The position numbers and the translations under genes were made by a program. Of a stretch of 64,000 nucleotides of DNA, positions 55,558 through 64,000 are shown piece by piece. Every line of letters begins with the position of its first letter. Within the stretch, counting starts at the first letter, position 1. The notes beneath the pieces are model-generated. The model saw nothing but the letters and a program-made list of their open reading frames with translations, searched no databases and was not told where the DNA came from. Source of the DNA: Pseudomonas corrugata (lineage in GTDB: Bacteria; Pseudomonadota; Gammaproteobacteria; Pseudomonadales; Pseudomonadaceae); assembly GCF_001269905.1 (NCBI RefSeq), contig NZ_LHVK01000031.1, forward strand, positions 1-64,000, written 5' to 3'.

Positions 55558-57264
55558 ATGTTCTCACCCGCCCTTTGGGCGAGGTTGTGCCTGGCTTTGC
55601 TGTGCCTGTCTCCGCTTACCCTGGCTCACGCCGCCCCCACCCCCGGTGAAACCGACCTGATCCGCGAGCGCCAGAACCGTTTGCTCGAAGAGCAGCGCCG
55701 GCGTCTGGAAGAGCTCAAGGACCTGCCCGGCCAGGAGGCGAAACCGACCCGGCCGGCCGCGCCAGTCGATACCCGTTGCTTCCCCATCAAGACCATCGAA
55801 CTCAAGGGCGCCGACAGCCTTTCGGCCCGTGAGCGCGAGCGGCTGCTCAAGCCCTACATCGGCCAATGCCTGGGCGTGCCCCAGCTCAATGAACTGCTCA
55901 AGGTCATCACTGACCACTACATCGAGAAAGGCCTGGTCACCAGCCGTGCCTACTTGCCGCAGCAGGACCTGTCCGCTGGTCACCTGCAGGTGCTGGTGGT
56001 CGAGGGCCGGCTCGAAGGCTTGAAAGGTGCCGAGAACAGCCAACTGTCGGAGCGTGAACTGGCCATGGCGTTTCCCGGTAAGACCGGCGATCTGGTCAAC
56101 CTGCGGGAAATCGAGCAGATGGTCGACCAGCTCAATCGCTTGCCATCGAACCAGGCGCAGATGGAACTGACCCCCGGCCAGAACGTCGGCGGCAGTGAAG
56201 TGCTGGTCAAGAATACTCCGCAAAAGCCCTGGCGCGCCGGGCTGTCCCGGAGCAACGACGGCCAGCGCAGCACCGGCGAGCAGCAGTGGGGCACCCGCTT
56301 CGAGTGGGACAGTCCACTGGGCCTGGCCGATCAATTGATGTTGCGCGGCGGTCATGACGCCATGAGCGATCACCAGCACACCTCCCGCAACGCCATGCTC
56401 TATTACAACCTGCCGTTTGGTTGGTGGAACGTCAGCTACACCTACAGCCAGAGCGAGTACCGCTCGCAGATCGCGGCCAACGGTTTCAACTTCAAGCAGA
56501 GCGGCGACAGCCAGAACCATCAGTTGCGGGTCGAGCGCGTCATCCATCGCGATGCCATGAGCAAGACCTCCCTCAACACCGGCCTGGCCTACCTGCGCAG
56601 CAACAACTTCATCGAAGACAGCAAACTCAGCGACAGCAGCAATCGCATCAGCGAGGCGCAATTTGGCATCAACCATGGTCGCCGGATCGGCAGTGCCTTC
56701 GTCAACCTCGACCTGGGCATGCAGCAAGGCATCGGCGCCTTCGATGCCCAGGGCGACCATGACCCGGGCCGCGGACTGCCGAATGCGCGCTACCGCAAAT
56801 ACACCGCCACCCTCAGCTACCTGCAACCCTTCCAGCTATGGGGCGAGTCCTTCAGCTTCAGCAGCCTGATGACCGGCCAGCGCAGCGAGGATGCGCTGTT
56901 CGGGCCGCAGCGCATGAGTCTGGGCGGGGAGTCCTCGATTCGTGGCTACAAGGACCAATCGTTGGCCGGCGACAGCGGTGGCTACTGGCGCAACGACCTG
57001 CGCTGGAGTCGTCCGGTGACCCTGGAGTGGCTGCGTCCGGTGTTCGCCGAGTACGGCACCAGCCTCGGTTATGACCAGGGCGTGATACGCGGCAATCACT
57101 ACAACCAGGAACCGAGCGGGCGCATGTCGAGTAACTCGGTGGAGCTGTTCGCCCGCGGCGAGCACCTGAGCGCCAGCGTGACCTTTGCCCACTCCCTGGA
57201 ACGTCCGGCCGCCCTGACCGAGCGCGAAGCGCCGATCTATTTCCGCGTGGAAGCTCTTTTTTAA
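55558..57264 (+). CDS. TpsB outer-membrane transporter (ShlB/FhaC/CdiB family)
   Basis: This 568-residue Omp85-superfamily protein exports the large exoprotein encoded next to it. Residues 1-26 are a signal peptide (ALLCLSPLTLAHA). An N-terminal plug region rich in Arg/Glu follows (LIRERQNRLLEEQRRRLEEL), then a POTRA-type domain (CFPIKTIELKGADSLS to VVEGRLEGL, about 74-158) and a 16-strand barrel. The conserved lid-lock motif is present as IRGY with R462. The ATG at 55558 has GAGG upstream. The exoprotein gene starts 39 bases after the stop, a standard two-partner secretion operon. Confidence 0.93.
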   Translation: MFSPALWARLCLALLCLSPLTLAHAAPTPGETDLIRERQNRLLEEQRRRLEELKDLPGQEAKPTRPAAPVDTRCFPIKTIELKGADSLSARERERLLKPYIGQCLGVPQLNELLKVITDHYIEKGLVTSRAYLPQQDLSAGHLQVLVVEGRLEGLKGAENSQLSERELAMAFPGKTGDLVNLREIEQMVDQLNRLPSNQAQMELTPGQNVGGSEVLVKNTPQKPWRAGLSRSNDGQRSTGEQQWGTRFEWDSPLGLADQLMLRGGHDAMSDHQHTSRNAMLYYNLPFGWWNVSYTYSQSEYRSQIAANGFNFKQSGDSQNHQLRVERVIHRDAMSKTSLNTGLAYLRSNNFIEDSKLSDSSNRISEAQFGINHGRRIGSAFVNLDLGMQQGIGAFDAQGDHDPGRGLPNARYRKYTATLSYLQPFQLWGESFSFSSLMTGQRSEDALFGPQRMSLGGESSIRGYKDQSLAGDSGGYWRNDLRWSRPVTLEWLRPVFAEYGTSLGYDQGVIRGNHYNQEPSGRMSSNSVELFARGEHLSASVTFAHSLERPAALTEREAPIYFRVEALF

Positions 57265-57303
57265 ATTCTGCCCATTTCAACGCTGTAGCAACGAGACCTG
57301 ATC

Positions 57304-60300
57304 ATGGACGACCGCCAATACGCCTTGCTGGCCCGCCAACCTTCTGCCGCCCTGAAAACCCGTGACCTGTTCTGGGGCATGCCCAAGCGCGGCCTGGCGT
57401 TCCTGTTGGCCAACGTCATGTTCTGGCAGCCGATGTGGGCCCAGGCGGGCGGCATCGTTGTCAGTGGTTCGGGCACCAGCCTGGGCCAGGCGGGCAACGG
57501 CGTGCCCATCGTCAACATCGCCAAGCCCAACGGCAGTGGCCTGTCCCACAACCAGTTCAAGGACTACAACGTCGGCAGCAACGGCGTCATCCTCAACAAC
57601 GCCACCAACCCGGCTCAATCCACGCAGCTGGGTGGGATTATCCTCGGCAACCCGAACCTCAAGGGCACGGCGGCCCGGGTCATTCTCAACGAAGTCAACG
57701 GTGGCAGCCCCAGCCAGTTGCGCGGCTACACCGAAGTGGCGGGGCAGTCGGCCCACGTCATCGTCGCCAACCCCTACGGCATCACCTGCAACGGCTGCGG
57801 TTTCATCAACACCCCGAAGGCGACCCTGACCACCGGTAAACCAGTCATTGAAAACGGCCAACTCCGGAGCTACCAGGTCGATCAGGGTAGCGTTACCGTC
57901 GAAGGCGCGGGCCTCAACGCCACCAACGTCGACCGCTTCGAAATCATCACCCGCAGCGCCAGGATCAACGCCGAGATCCAGGCCAAGAACCTGACCATCG
58001 TCGCCGGCCGCAACGACGTCGACGCCGCGACCCTCAACGCCACCGCCCGTGCCGACGACGGCAGCGCCAAGCCGCAACTGGCGATCGACTCCTCGGCCCT
58101 GGGCGGCATGTACGCAGGCGCCATCAAGCTGGTGGGCACCGAGGCCGGTGTCGGGGTGAAGCTGGACGGCAAGATGATCGCCAGTGGCGGTGATATCCAG
58201 CTCGATGCCAATGGGCATTTGAGCCTGGCGCAGACCGCTGCAGCCGGCGCCGTCAACGTCAACGCCGCCAGCCTTGACGCCCAGGGACCGGTCTACGCCG
58301 GCACCGCGTTGACCGTGAAAACCCAGGGTGATCTGACGAGCCAGAACAACCTGGTGGCCCGCGACAGTATTCGCCTGGACAGCGGCGGCACCCTGCGTAA
58401 CAACGGGATCATCGAAGCCGGGGTCAACGCAGACAACACGCGCAATACCCGCGGCGACGTCACCCTCATCGCCAAACAACTGAATAACGACGGCAAAACG
58501 GTCGCTGCCAGTCAAAACCTGACGGTCACCACGACCGGTACGTTGAGCAACCAGGGCGGTACGCTCAGCGGCCAGGGCAAGACCACCGTCACGGCCAAGG
58601 TTGTGGATAACCGCGCCAAAGGCCGCATCCTGGGCAATACCGAGGTGAACGTTAAGGCCGATCAAGTGCTCAACGGCAGCGGCGGCCTGATCAATAGCCA
58701 GGACGTCTTGCAAGTGACGGCGGGCCAGTTGGATAACAACGCCGGTGAACTGTCGAGCCTGAACACCGCGACGCTGGTGCTCGGTAGCCTGGACAACCTC
58801 ACCGGCCTGGTGATGACCGGCAAGCAGCTGGATATCACCGCGACCGGCGCGGTCAACAACCAGGGCGGCGAACTGTCGACCCAAGGCCTGATGACCCTCA
58901 CGGCGGGGAGCCTGAGCAATCGCGACAAGGGCACCGTCGCCGCCAACGGCAACCTGGTCGTGACCGCCACGAAAGGGGCAATCGACAACGGCAACAATGG
59001 CCTGATTGCCAGCCGCAACGCCGAGCTGAAGGTGACCGCCGCCAGCCTGGACAACGCCAAGGGCACCCTGCAGGGCAAAGGATTGGTGAAGGTCGACATT
59101 GCGGGCGACATCGATAACCAGGCCGGCTCGATCATCGCCCAGGACGCGAACCTGAATGTCTTCGCCACCAACCTGGACAACCGCGGCGGTGTACTGTCCA
59201 GCGTCAAGGCTGCGCTGGAGGCGCAGGTCAGCGGCGTGCTGAAAAACGGCCATGACCTGAATGGCCAGGGCGGCACGATCCAGGCAAAAGGCCTGACCCT
59301 CGAAGCCCTCGCCGGGCTGTTCAACGACGGCGGACGCATCGCGGCGCAGGCTGGGGATGCCGTGCTCGATACCGGCAGCGCCCGTTTCGACAACAGCAAC
59401 GGCGGCCTCTATGCCAGCGGCAAGGTGAAGGTCGACGCCCTGAACCTGGACAACAGCCACGGCCAGATCAGTGCCACGCAGATCGATCTCAACCTCAACG
59501 GTATTCTGGACAATACCCAAGGCATCATCGAAGGCGACAACAGCCTGGATGTCCTCGCCGCCAGCCTCGTCAATCACAACGGCCAGCTGCGCACTTTGGG
59601 CCGCAACAGCACCACCGTGTTCTCCATCGGCGGCCTGTTCGACAACAGCAACGGCACCCTGGAAACCGTCAGCAACGACGTCGGCTTCACCCTCGGCAGC
59701 CTGAACAACCAGAGCGGCAAGCTGCGCCACATCGGTGCCGGCGCATTCGGCCTGAACCTCACGCAATTGGGCGCAGTTGGCGGCAGCCTGGTGACCTATG
59801 GCACCCTCGTGCTCGATGCCGACAGCTGGACCAACAGCACCTCGATCCAGGCCGAACACCTGACCGTCAACGTCAAGCACCTGACTCAGACCGCCACCGG
59901 CCAGTTGCTCAGCGCCAACAGTTTCAATGGCTCCGGGATCGACTGGCGCAACGACGGCCTGATCGGCAGCGATGGCCTGATCAATGTCCAGCTCACCGGT
60001 CAATATGCGGGCAACGGCCGCTTGAGCAGCCTGGGCACCTTGGGCCTCAAGGCCGCACTGATCGATCTTGAGGAAAACGCCAGTGTCGCCGGCGGTGGGA
60101 ATACCACGGTGCATGCCGACGGCGTATTCAACAACCGCGGCCGCGTGACCTCGGCGGCGGGCATGAATGTCACGGCGCAGGGCATCAATAACCAGGGCAC
60201 CCTGGGCAGCGCCGGATTGCTGAGCATTGGCACCGGTGCATTGCGCAACGAGAACGGCCTGATCTTCAGCGGTGCCGACATGGCCCTGAAGGTCGACAGC

Positions 60301-63300
60301 CTGACCAACACCCGCGCCGACATCTACAGCCTGGGCAACCTGAGCATCGACCGTGACGGCCTGGGCACATTGGCTTCCAGCATCGTCAACAGCTCAGGTT
60401 CGCTGCAAAGCGACGGCAACATGAGCCTGGCCGCCAGCACGATCCAGAACGTGCGAACCCTATTGACCACCCACGACGCCGGTATCTACACCGCGTCGAT
60501 CACGGAAGTCGCCTGCATCGAAGGCGTCAACGCCGGGGATTGCAGCGGCGGCAAGGAAAACCACGTCTGGCAGATCATCCAGCGTGACAAGTTCGAGGTC
60601 ACCGCCGCCAGCGCGGCCTCCAGCATCACCTCTGGCGGCAACCTGAATATCCGCGCCGGTGATCTGACCAATAGCAGCAGCACCATCGGCGCAGGCGGCG
60701 CCCTCACCGCCAACCTCGTCAGCCTGAACAACATCGGCATCGAAACCCACGACACCGAAACCTCGCGCACCTTCGTGTCCGAGCGCACGCGCAGTCCTGG
60801 CGGCTGGCGTACCCTCGCCGATAATTTCACCAACAAGTACTGGTTCCAGAGCCCCGGCTACAACCCTGCCAACCTCGGCGGCCTGGAAGCTGACATGAGC
60901 CGTTTCATCGGCACGACCGAGCGCGAACTACTGCAATTCGGCAGCAGCCGGGCCCTGTCCCACGATACCCAGACCTACGCCGCCATCATCCAGTCCGGCG
61001 GTGCAATCGATATCCGCACCCAGAGTAACGCCAACAACAGTGTCATCCGGGGTGGCTACAACTACGTCGGCGCCGGACCGCGCACCGACACCGGCGCCGA
61101 CGGGAAATTTTCAACCCGCGTCACCGTCAACCAACAGCTCTCGCCCGACCTCGCCCAACAGCAAGTCAACCCGGTGACCCTGCCCGGTTTCGACCTGCCC
61201 ACCGGCCAGAACGGCCTGTTCCGCCTGAACGAAGGCACCGGCACTCCGACCCAAGGCAGCGGCCTGACCCAAGTGCGCGGCCTGCCGGACCGCTCGTTCC
61301 AGGCCAACCCGCAAAAATACCTGATCGAAACCAACCCGGCGCTGACCGACATGCGCCGGTTCATGAGCTCGGATTACCTGCTGTCCAACCTGGGCTACGA
61401 CCCGGACGACGCCGCCAAGCGCCTGGGCGACGGCTTCTACGAACAACGCCTGATCCAGCAAGCCGTCATCGCCCGTACCGGCCAGCGTTTCCTCGACGGC
61501 CAGACCTCCGATGAAGGCATGTTCAAGTACCTGATGAACAACGCCATCGCCAGCAAGGACGCCCTCAACCTGTCCTTGGGCGTAAGCCTGACCGGCGAAC
61601 AGGTCGCGGCGCTGACCCACGACATCGTCTGGATGGAAAACCAGATGGTGAACGGCCAGCAAGTGCTGGTGCCGGTGCTTTACCTGGCGAACGCCACCCA
61701 TCGGCTGGCGCCGAATGGGGCGTTGATCCAGGGCAGCGACGTCACGCTGATTGCCGGTAAGAACCTGAACAACGCCGGGACATTGCGGGCGTCCAATAAC
61801 CTGGTTGCCACGGCTAACGACAGCCTGGTGAACAGTGGGTTGCTGGAGGCGGGGAATCGGCTGGATGCGTTGGCGAGTAATGATCTGACTAACCGGGCGG
61901 GTGGGGTTATTTCTGGCCGGGATGTGAATGTTGTTGCCCTGACTGGCGATGTGATCAACGAGCGCACCGTCACCACTCACGAAAGCAGCAGCGGCTATCG
62001 CACCGAGCGCACCGACTTCATCGACAGCGCCGCCCGTATCGAGGCCGCCAACAACCTCACCGTCGGCGCCGGGCGCGACATCAACAACGTTGGCGGTGTG
62101 CTGAAAAGTGGCAACGACACCATTCTCGACGCCAAACGCGATATCAATCTCGTCGCCGCCGAACGCATCACCAGCGGCACCCGCGGCCGTCATCGCGACG
62201 AAGACATCAAGCAATACGGCTCCAGCCTTGAGGCCGGTCGCGACCTGACCGCCAACGCCGGACGCGACCTCAACGTTGTCGCCAGCCAGATCGATGCCAA
62301 ACGCGACATCGCCATGGCCGCCGCAGGGAACTTGACCCTGGCTTCGGCGGCGGATGAACAGCACTCCTACAGCAAGAGTAAGAAGGTCACCCGTCAGGAA
62401 GATCACGTCGATCAGGTGTCTTCGACCGTGACTGCTGGGGGCCGCGTTGCACTGAGTGCCGGACAGGATCTGACGCTGGTGTCCAGCAAGGTGAAGGCTG
62501 AGAAGGAAGCCTACCTGGTGGCGGGGCGCAAGCTTGAGCTGTTGGCTGCGCAGAACTACCACTATTCGCTGTATGACATGAAGAAGAAGGGCGGCTTCGG
62601 CAGCTTGAAGATGCGTCGTGACGAAGTGACGCAAGTTACCCATGTTGGTAGCCAGATCCAGACAGGCGGCGACCTGATACTCAAGAGCGCCGCTGACCAA
62701 CGTTATCAAGTCGCCAAGTTACAAAGTGGCAAGGATCTGACCATTGATAGTGGTGGTGCCATCAATTTTGAAGGTGTCAAGGATCTACACGACGAGAGCC
62801 ATACCAAGACCGATAACAATGCGTTCTGGAACTCTGCGAAGGGAAAGGGCAATACCGACGAAACCTTACGTCAAACTCAGATGGCGGCGGCAGGTGAGAT
62901 CACCATCAAGGCGGTTGAGGGCCTAAAGATCGATATCAAGCATGTCGATCAGCAAACGGTCAGCCAGACCATTGATGCGATGGTAAAAGCCGATCCACAA
63001 CTGGCCTGGATCAAGGAAGCTGAGAAGCGCGGCGATGTTGACTGGCGACAAGTGAAGGAAATCCATGAGTCCTTCAAATACAACACCTCGGGACTGGGCC
63101 CCGCTTCGCAGTTGATCATCGCCATTGCCCTGGCGGCTGTGATGGGGCCGATGATGGGTGCTTTGAACTCCATTGCTCAGGCGGGAGCCATCAGTGTAGC
63201 GACCAAGGCGACGGTGAGTACCATTGATAACCGAGGCAACTTTGGTGCGGTGCTCAAGGATGTCACCTCCAAGGACAGCATAAAAGGCTACGCCGTATCG

Positions 63301-64000
63301 ATGGCTACGGCAGGTGTTGCACAGGGGCTCAACTACAAGCCCAGCACCGTCAGCTTCAACACTGAGGGCTTTAAGACCGTCGCCATGAAAGTAACGGCGG
63401 ACGCTGCGATTAAAACAGCCGTCTATGGCGGTAGTTTTAAAGACAACTTCGCGACTTCGGTGGCTGGAACAGCGGCAAGCATTGGTGGGGCATACGGCGC
63501 CGGGAAAATCGGTGACCAGCCACTCACCGAAGGTGGCTTGGAGAAGATCCTTCTGCACTCGGCCTTGGGCGGCCTGATGGCCGAGGTGATGGGAGGTGAC
63601 TTCCGCACGGGAGCTATAGCGGGTGGTGCCAACGAGGTTCTGATCGGCTTGCTCGGAGATAAGTTACTGCCCTCTAACCTCAAGCCTGGAACGCCTGAGT
63701 ACATACAGGCACAAGAAAACTTGGTCGCGCTTTCGAAGATCGCCGGTGTACTGGGGGCTGCGGCCACCAATGGGGATCTCGATGTTGCGGCGCAGGTCGC
63801 TGAAAACGGCACGCGGTACAACTTCTTAAACCATCGAGATGTTCTGGAGCTTGCTGAGAAAGCCAAAAACTGCGAACTCGAAGGTACCTGCGATGCTTTA
63901 CAGGCTGAGGCGAATGCTCGGGACGCAGCAAATCGCCAGCGGCTAATGGATTGTCAGAGGCTCGGCAACTGTCCCGAAATTCGAGCGGAAATAGATGCTG
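57304..64000 (+). CDS. TpsA exoprotein, CdiA/FhaB-like hemagglutinin (3' end outside window)
   Basis: The frame opens at ATG 57304 and has no stop to the end of the window, over 2230 codons. The first 48 residues form a long signal ending WAQA. A TPS secretion domain follows, with NPYGITCNGCGF at residues 156-167. Filamentous-hemagglutinin repeats (LDNxxG, GxLxxxG) run to about residue 1060. A non-repeat block (about 1060-1480, with SDYLLSNLGYDPDD) precedes a second repeat region (AGRDINNVGG, GRDLNVVASQ). A DUF637-like hydrophobic pre-toxin region lies at about 1930-2110, followed by VAENGTRYNFLNH. This layout is that of contact-dependent-inhibition or related polymorphic toxins. The toxic tip and immunity gene would lie just past 64000. 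Confidence 0.93.
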   Translation, partial: MDDRQYALLARQPSAALKTRDLFWGMPKRGLAFLLANVMFWQPMWAQAGGIVVSGSGTSLGQAGNGVPIVNIAKPNGSGLSHNQFKDYNVGSNGVILNNATNPAQSTQLGGIILGNPNLKGTAARVILNEVNGGSPSQLRGYTEVAGQSAHVIVANPYGITCNGCGFINTPKATLTTGKPVIENGQLRSYQVDQGSVTVEGAGLNATNVDRFEIITRSARINAEIQAKNLTIVAGRNDVDAATLNATARADDGSAKPQLAIDSSALGGMYAGAIKLVGTEAGVGVKLDGKMIASGGDIQLDANGHLSLAQTAAAGAVNVNAASLDAQGPVYAGTALTVKTQGDLTSQNNLVARDSIRLDSGGTLRNNGIIEAGVNADNTRNTRGDVTLIAKQLNNDGKTVAASQNLTVTTTGTLSNQGGTLSGQGKTTVTAKVVDNRAKGRILGNTEVNVKADQVLNGSGGLINSQDVLQVTAGQLDNNAGELSSLNTATLVLGSLDNLTGLVMTGKQLDITATGAVNNQGGELSTQGLMTLTAGSLSNRDKGTVAANGNLVVTATKGAIDNGNNGLIASRNAELKVTAASLDNAKGTLQGKGLVKVDIAGDIDNQAGSIIAQDANLNVFATNLDNRGGVLSSVKAALEAQVSGVLKNGHDLNGQGGTIQAKGLTLEALAGLFNDGGRIAAQAGDAVLDTGSARFDNSNGGLYASGKVKVDALNLDNSHGQISATQIDLNLNGILDNTQGIIEGDNSLDVLAASLVNHNGQLRTLGRNSTTVFSIGGLFDNSNGTLETVSNDVGFTLGSLNNQSGKLRHIGAGAFGLNLTQLGAVGGSLVTYGTLVLDADSWTNSTSIQAEHLTVNVKHLTQTATGQLLSANSFNGSGIDWRNDGLIGSDGLINVQLTGQYAGNGRLSSLGTLGLKAALIDLEENASVAGGGNTTVHADGVFNNRGRVTSAAGMNVTAQGINNQGTLGSAGLLSIGTGALRNENGLIFSGADMALKVDSLTNTRADIYSLGNLSIDRDGLGTLASSIVNSSGSLQSDGNMSLAASTIQNVRTLLTTHDAGIYTASITEVACIEGVNAGDCSGGKENHVWQIIQRDKFEVTAASAASSITSGGNLNIRAGDLTNSSSTIGAGGALTANLVSLNNIGIETHDTETSRTFVSERTRSPGGWRTLADNFTNKYWFQSPGYNPANLGGLEADMSRFIGTTERELLQFGSSRALSHDTQTYAAIIQSGGAIDIRTQSNANNSVIRGGYNYVGAGPRTDTGADGKFSTRVTVNQQLSPDLAQQQVNPVTLPGFDLPTGQNGLFRLNEGTGTPTQGSGLTQVRGLPDRSFQANPQKYLIETNPALTDMRRFMSSDYLLSNLGYDPDDAAKRLGDGFYEQRLIQQAVIARTGQRFLDGQTSDEGMFKYLMNNAIASKDALNLSLGVSLTGEQVAALTHDIVWMENQMVNGQQVLVPVLYLANATHRLAPNGALIQGSDVTLIAGKNLNNAGTLRASNNLVATANDSLVNSGLLEAGNRLDALASNDLTNRAGGVISGRDVNVVALTGDVINERTVTTHESSSGYRTERTDFIDSAARIEAANNLTVGAGRDINNVGGVLKSGNDTILDAKRDINLVAAERITSGTRGRHRDEDIKQYGSSLEAGRDLTANAGRDLNVVASQIDAKRDIAMAAAGNLTLASAADEQHSYSKSKKVTRQEDHVDQVSSTVTAGGRVALSAGQDLTLVSSKVKAEKEAYLVAGRKLELLAAQNYHYSLYDMKKKGGFGSLKMRRDEVTQVTHVGSQIQTGGDLILKSAADQRYQVAKLQSGKDLTIDSGGAINFEGVKDLHDESHTKTDNNAFWNSAKGKGNTDETLRQTQMAAAGEITIKAVEGLKIDIKHVDQQTVSQTIDAMVKADPQLAWIKEAEKRGDVDWRQVKEIHESFKYNTSGLGPASQLIIAIALAAVMGPMMGALNSIAQAGAISVATKATVSTIDNRGNFGAVLKDVTSKDSIKGYAVSMATAGVAQGLNYKPSTVSFNTEGFKTVAMKVTADAAIKTAVYGGSFKDNFATSVAGTAASIGGAYGAGKIGDQPLTEGGLEKILLHSALGGLMAEVMGGDFRTGAIAGGANEVLIGLLGDKLLPSNLKPGTPEYIQAQENLVALSKIAGVLGAAATNGDLDVAAQVAENGTRYNFLNHRDVLELAEKAKNCELEGTCDALQAEANARDAANRQRLMDCQRLGNCPEIRAEIDA

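Noticed and set aside
57277..60114. Minus-strand open frame of 945 codons, and others at 61111-62709, opposite the exoprotein
   Set aside because: They are antisense shadows of the repeat-rich exoprotein; the plus-strand frame has a clear signal peptide, TPS domain and hemagglutinin repeats.

Overview
The window is a piece of a Pseudomonas chromosome, most likely from the P. fluorescens species complex (possibly near the P. corrugata/brassicacearum group). This is inferred from the rRNA sequences, the recC-recB-recD order, yfiRNB, mmsAB and the GC-rich codon use. The abundant REP elements built around GTGGGAGC...GCTCGCGA point the same way. No species can be fixed from the sequence alone.

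Layout. Positions 1-1800 hold the 3' end of an rRNA operon (23S, 5S, terminator). recCBD follows on the same strand (1902-11133), then the c-di-GMP control operon yfiR-yfiN-yfiB (11268-13615). A LysR regulator is divergent from the valine-catabolic pair mmsAB (13612-17122). A six-gene, promoter-led, translationally coupled operon occupies 17296-24090. It encodes a proline dehydrogenase-like enzyme, a threonine aldolase-like PLP enzyme, an ATP-grasp ligase, an MFS exporter, a class V aminotransferase-like enzyme and a membrane desaturase/hydroxylase. It looks like a small amino-acid or dipeptide metabolite pathway that I cannot match to a described one, and it is the best candidate for a new system here.

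Positions 24162-31150 are accessory metabolism: a cupin, two LysR regulators, a TauE-type exporter, a YgiN-type monooxygenase, MdaB, an SDR and a SulP transporter, with REP doublets between genes. A D-amino-acid scavenging module (GntP permease, RpiR regulator, N-acyl-D-amino-acid deacylase) lies at 31512-35199 and ends in a remnant of a VOC-family gene.

From 49745 down to 35351 on the minus strand is a complete Tc (toxin complex) operon: a two-part TcA, a TcB and a TccC-type Rhs protein. The variable C-terminus of the TccC protein carries HxE and CxxC motifs typical of a deaminase toxin. Next come an McpS-like chemoreceptor and a histidine phosphatase/PAP2 pair.

A 1.3-kb array of about nine tandem 134-135-bp REP-doublet units (53911-55217) separates these from a two-partner secretion locus. 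That locus has a TpsB transporter (55558-57264) and a very large CdiA/FhaB-like exoprotein that starts at 57304 and stays open to the window end. Its toxin tip and any immunity gene lie beyond 64000.

Together, the right half is a competition and host-interaction region (Tc toxin, chemoreceptor, two-partner secretion), while the left half is mostly core genome interrupted by the unusual biosynthetic operon.
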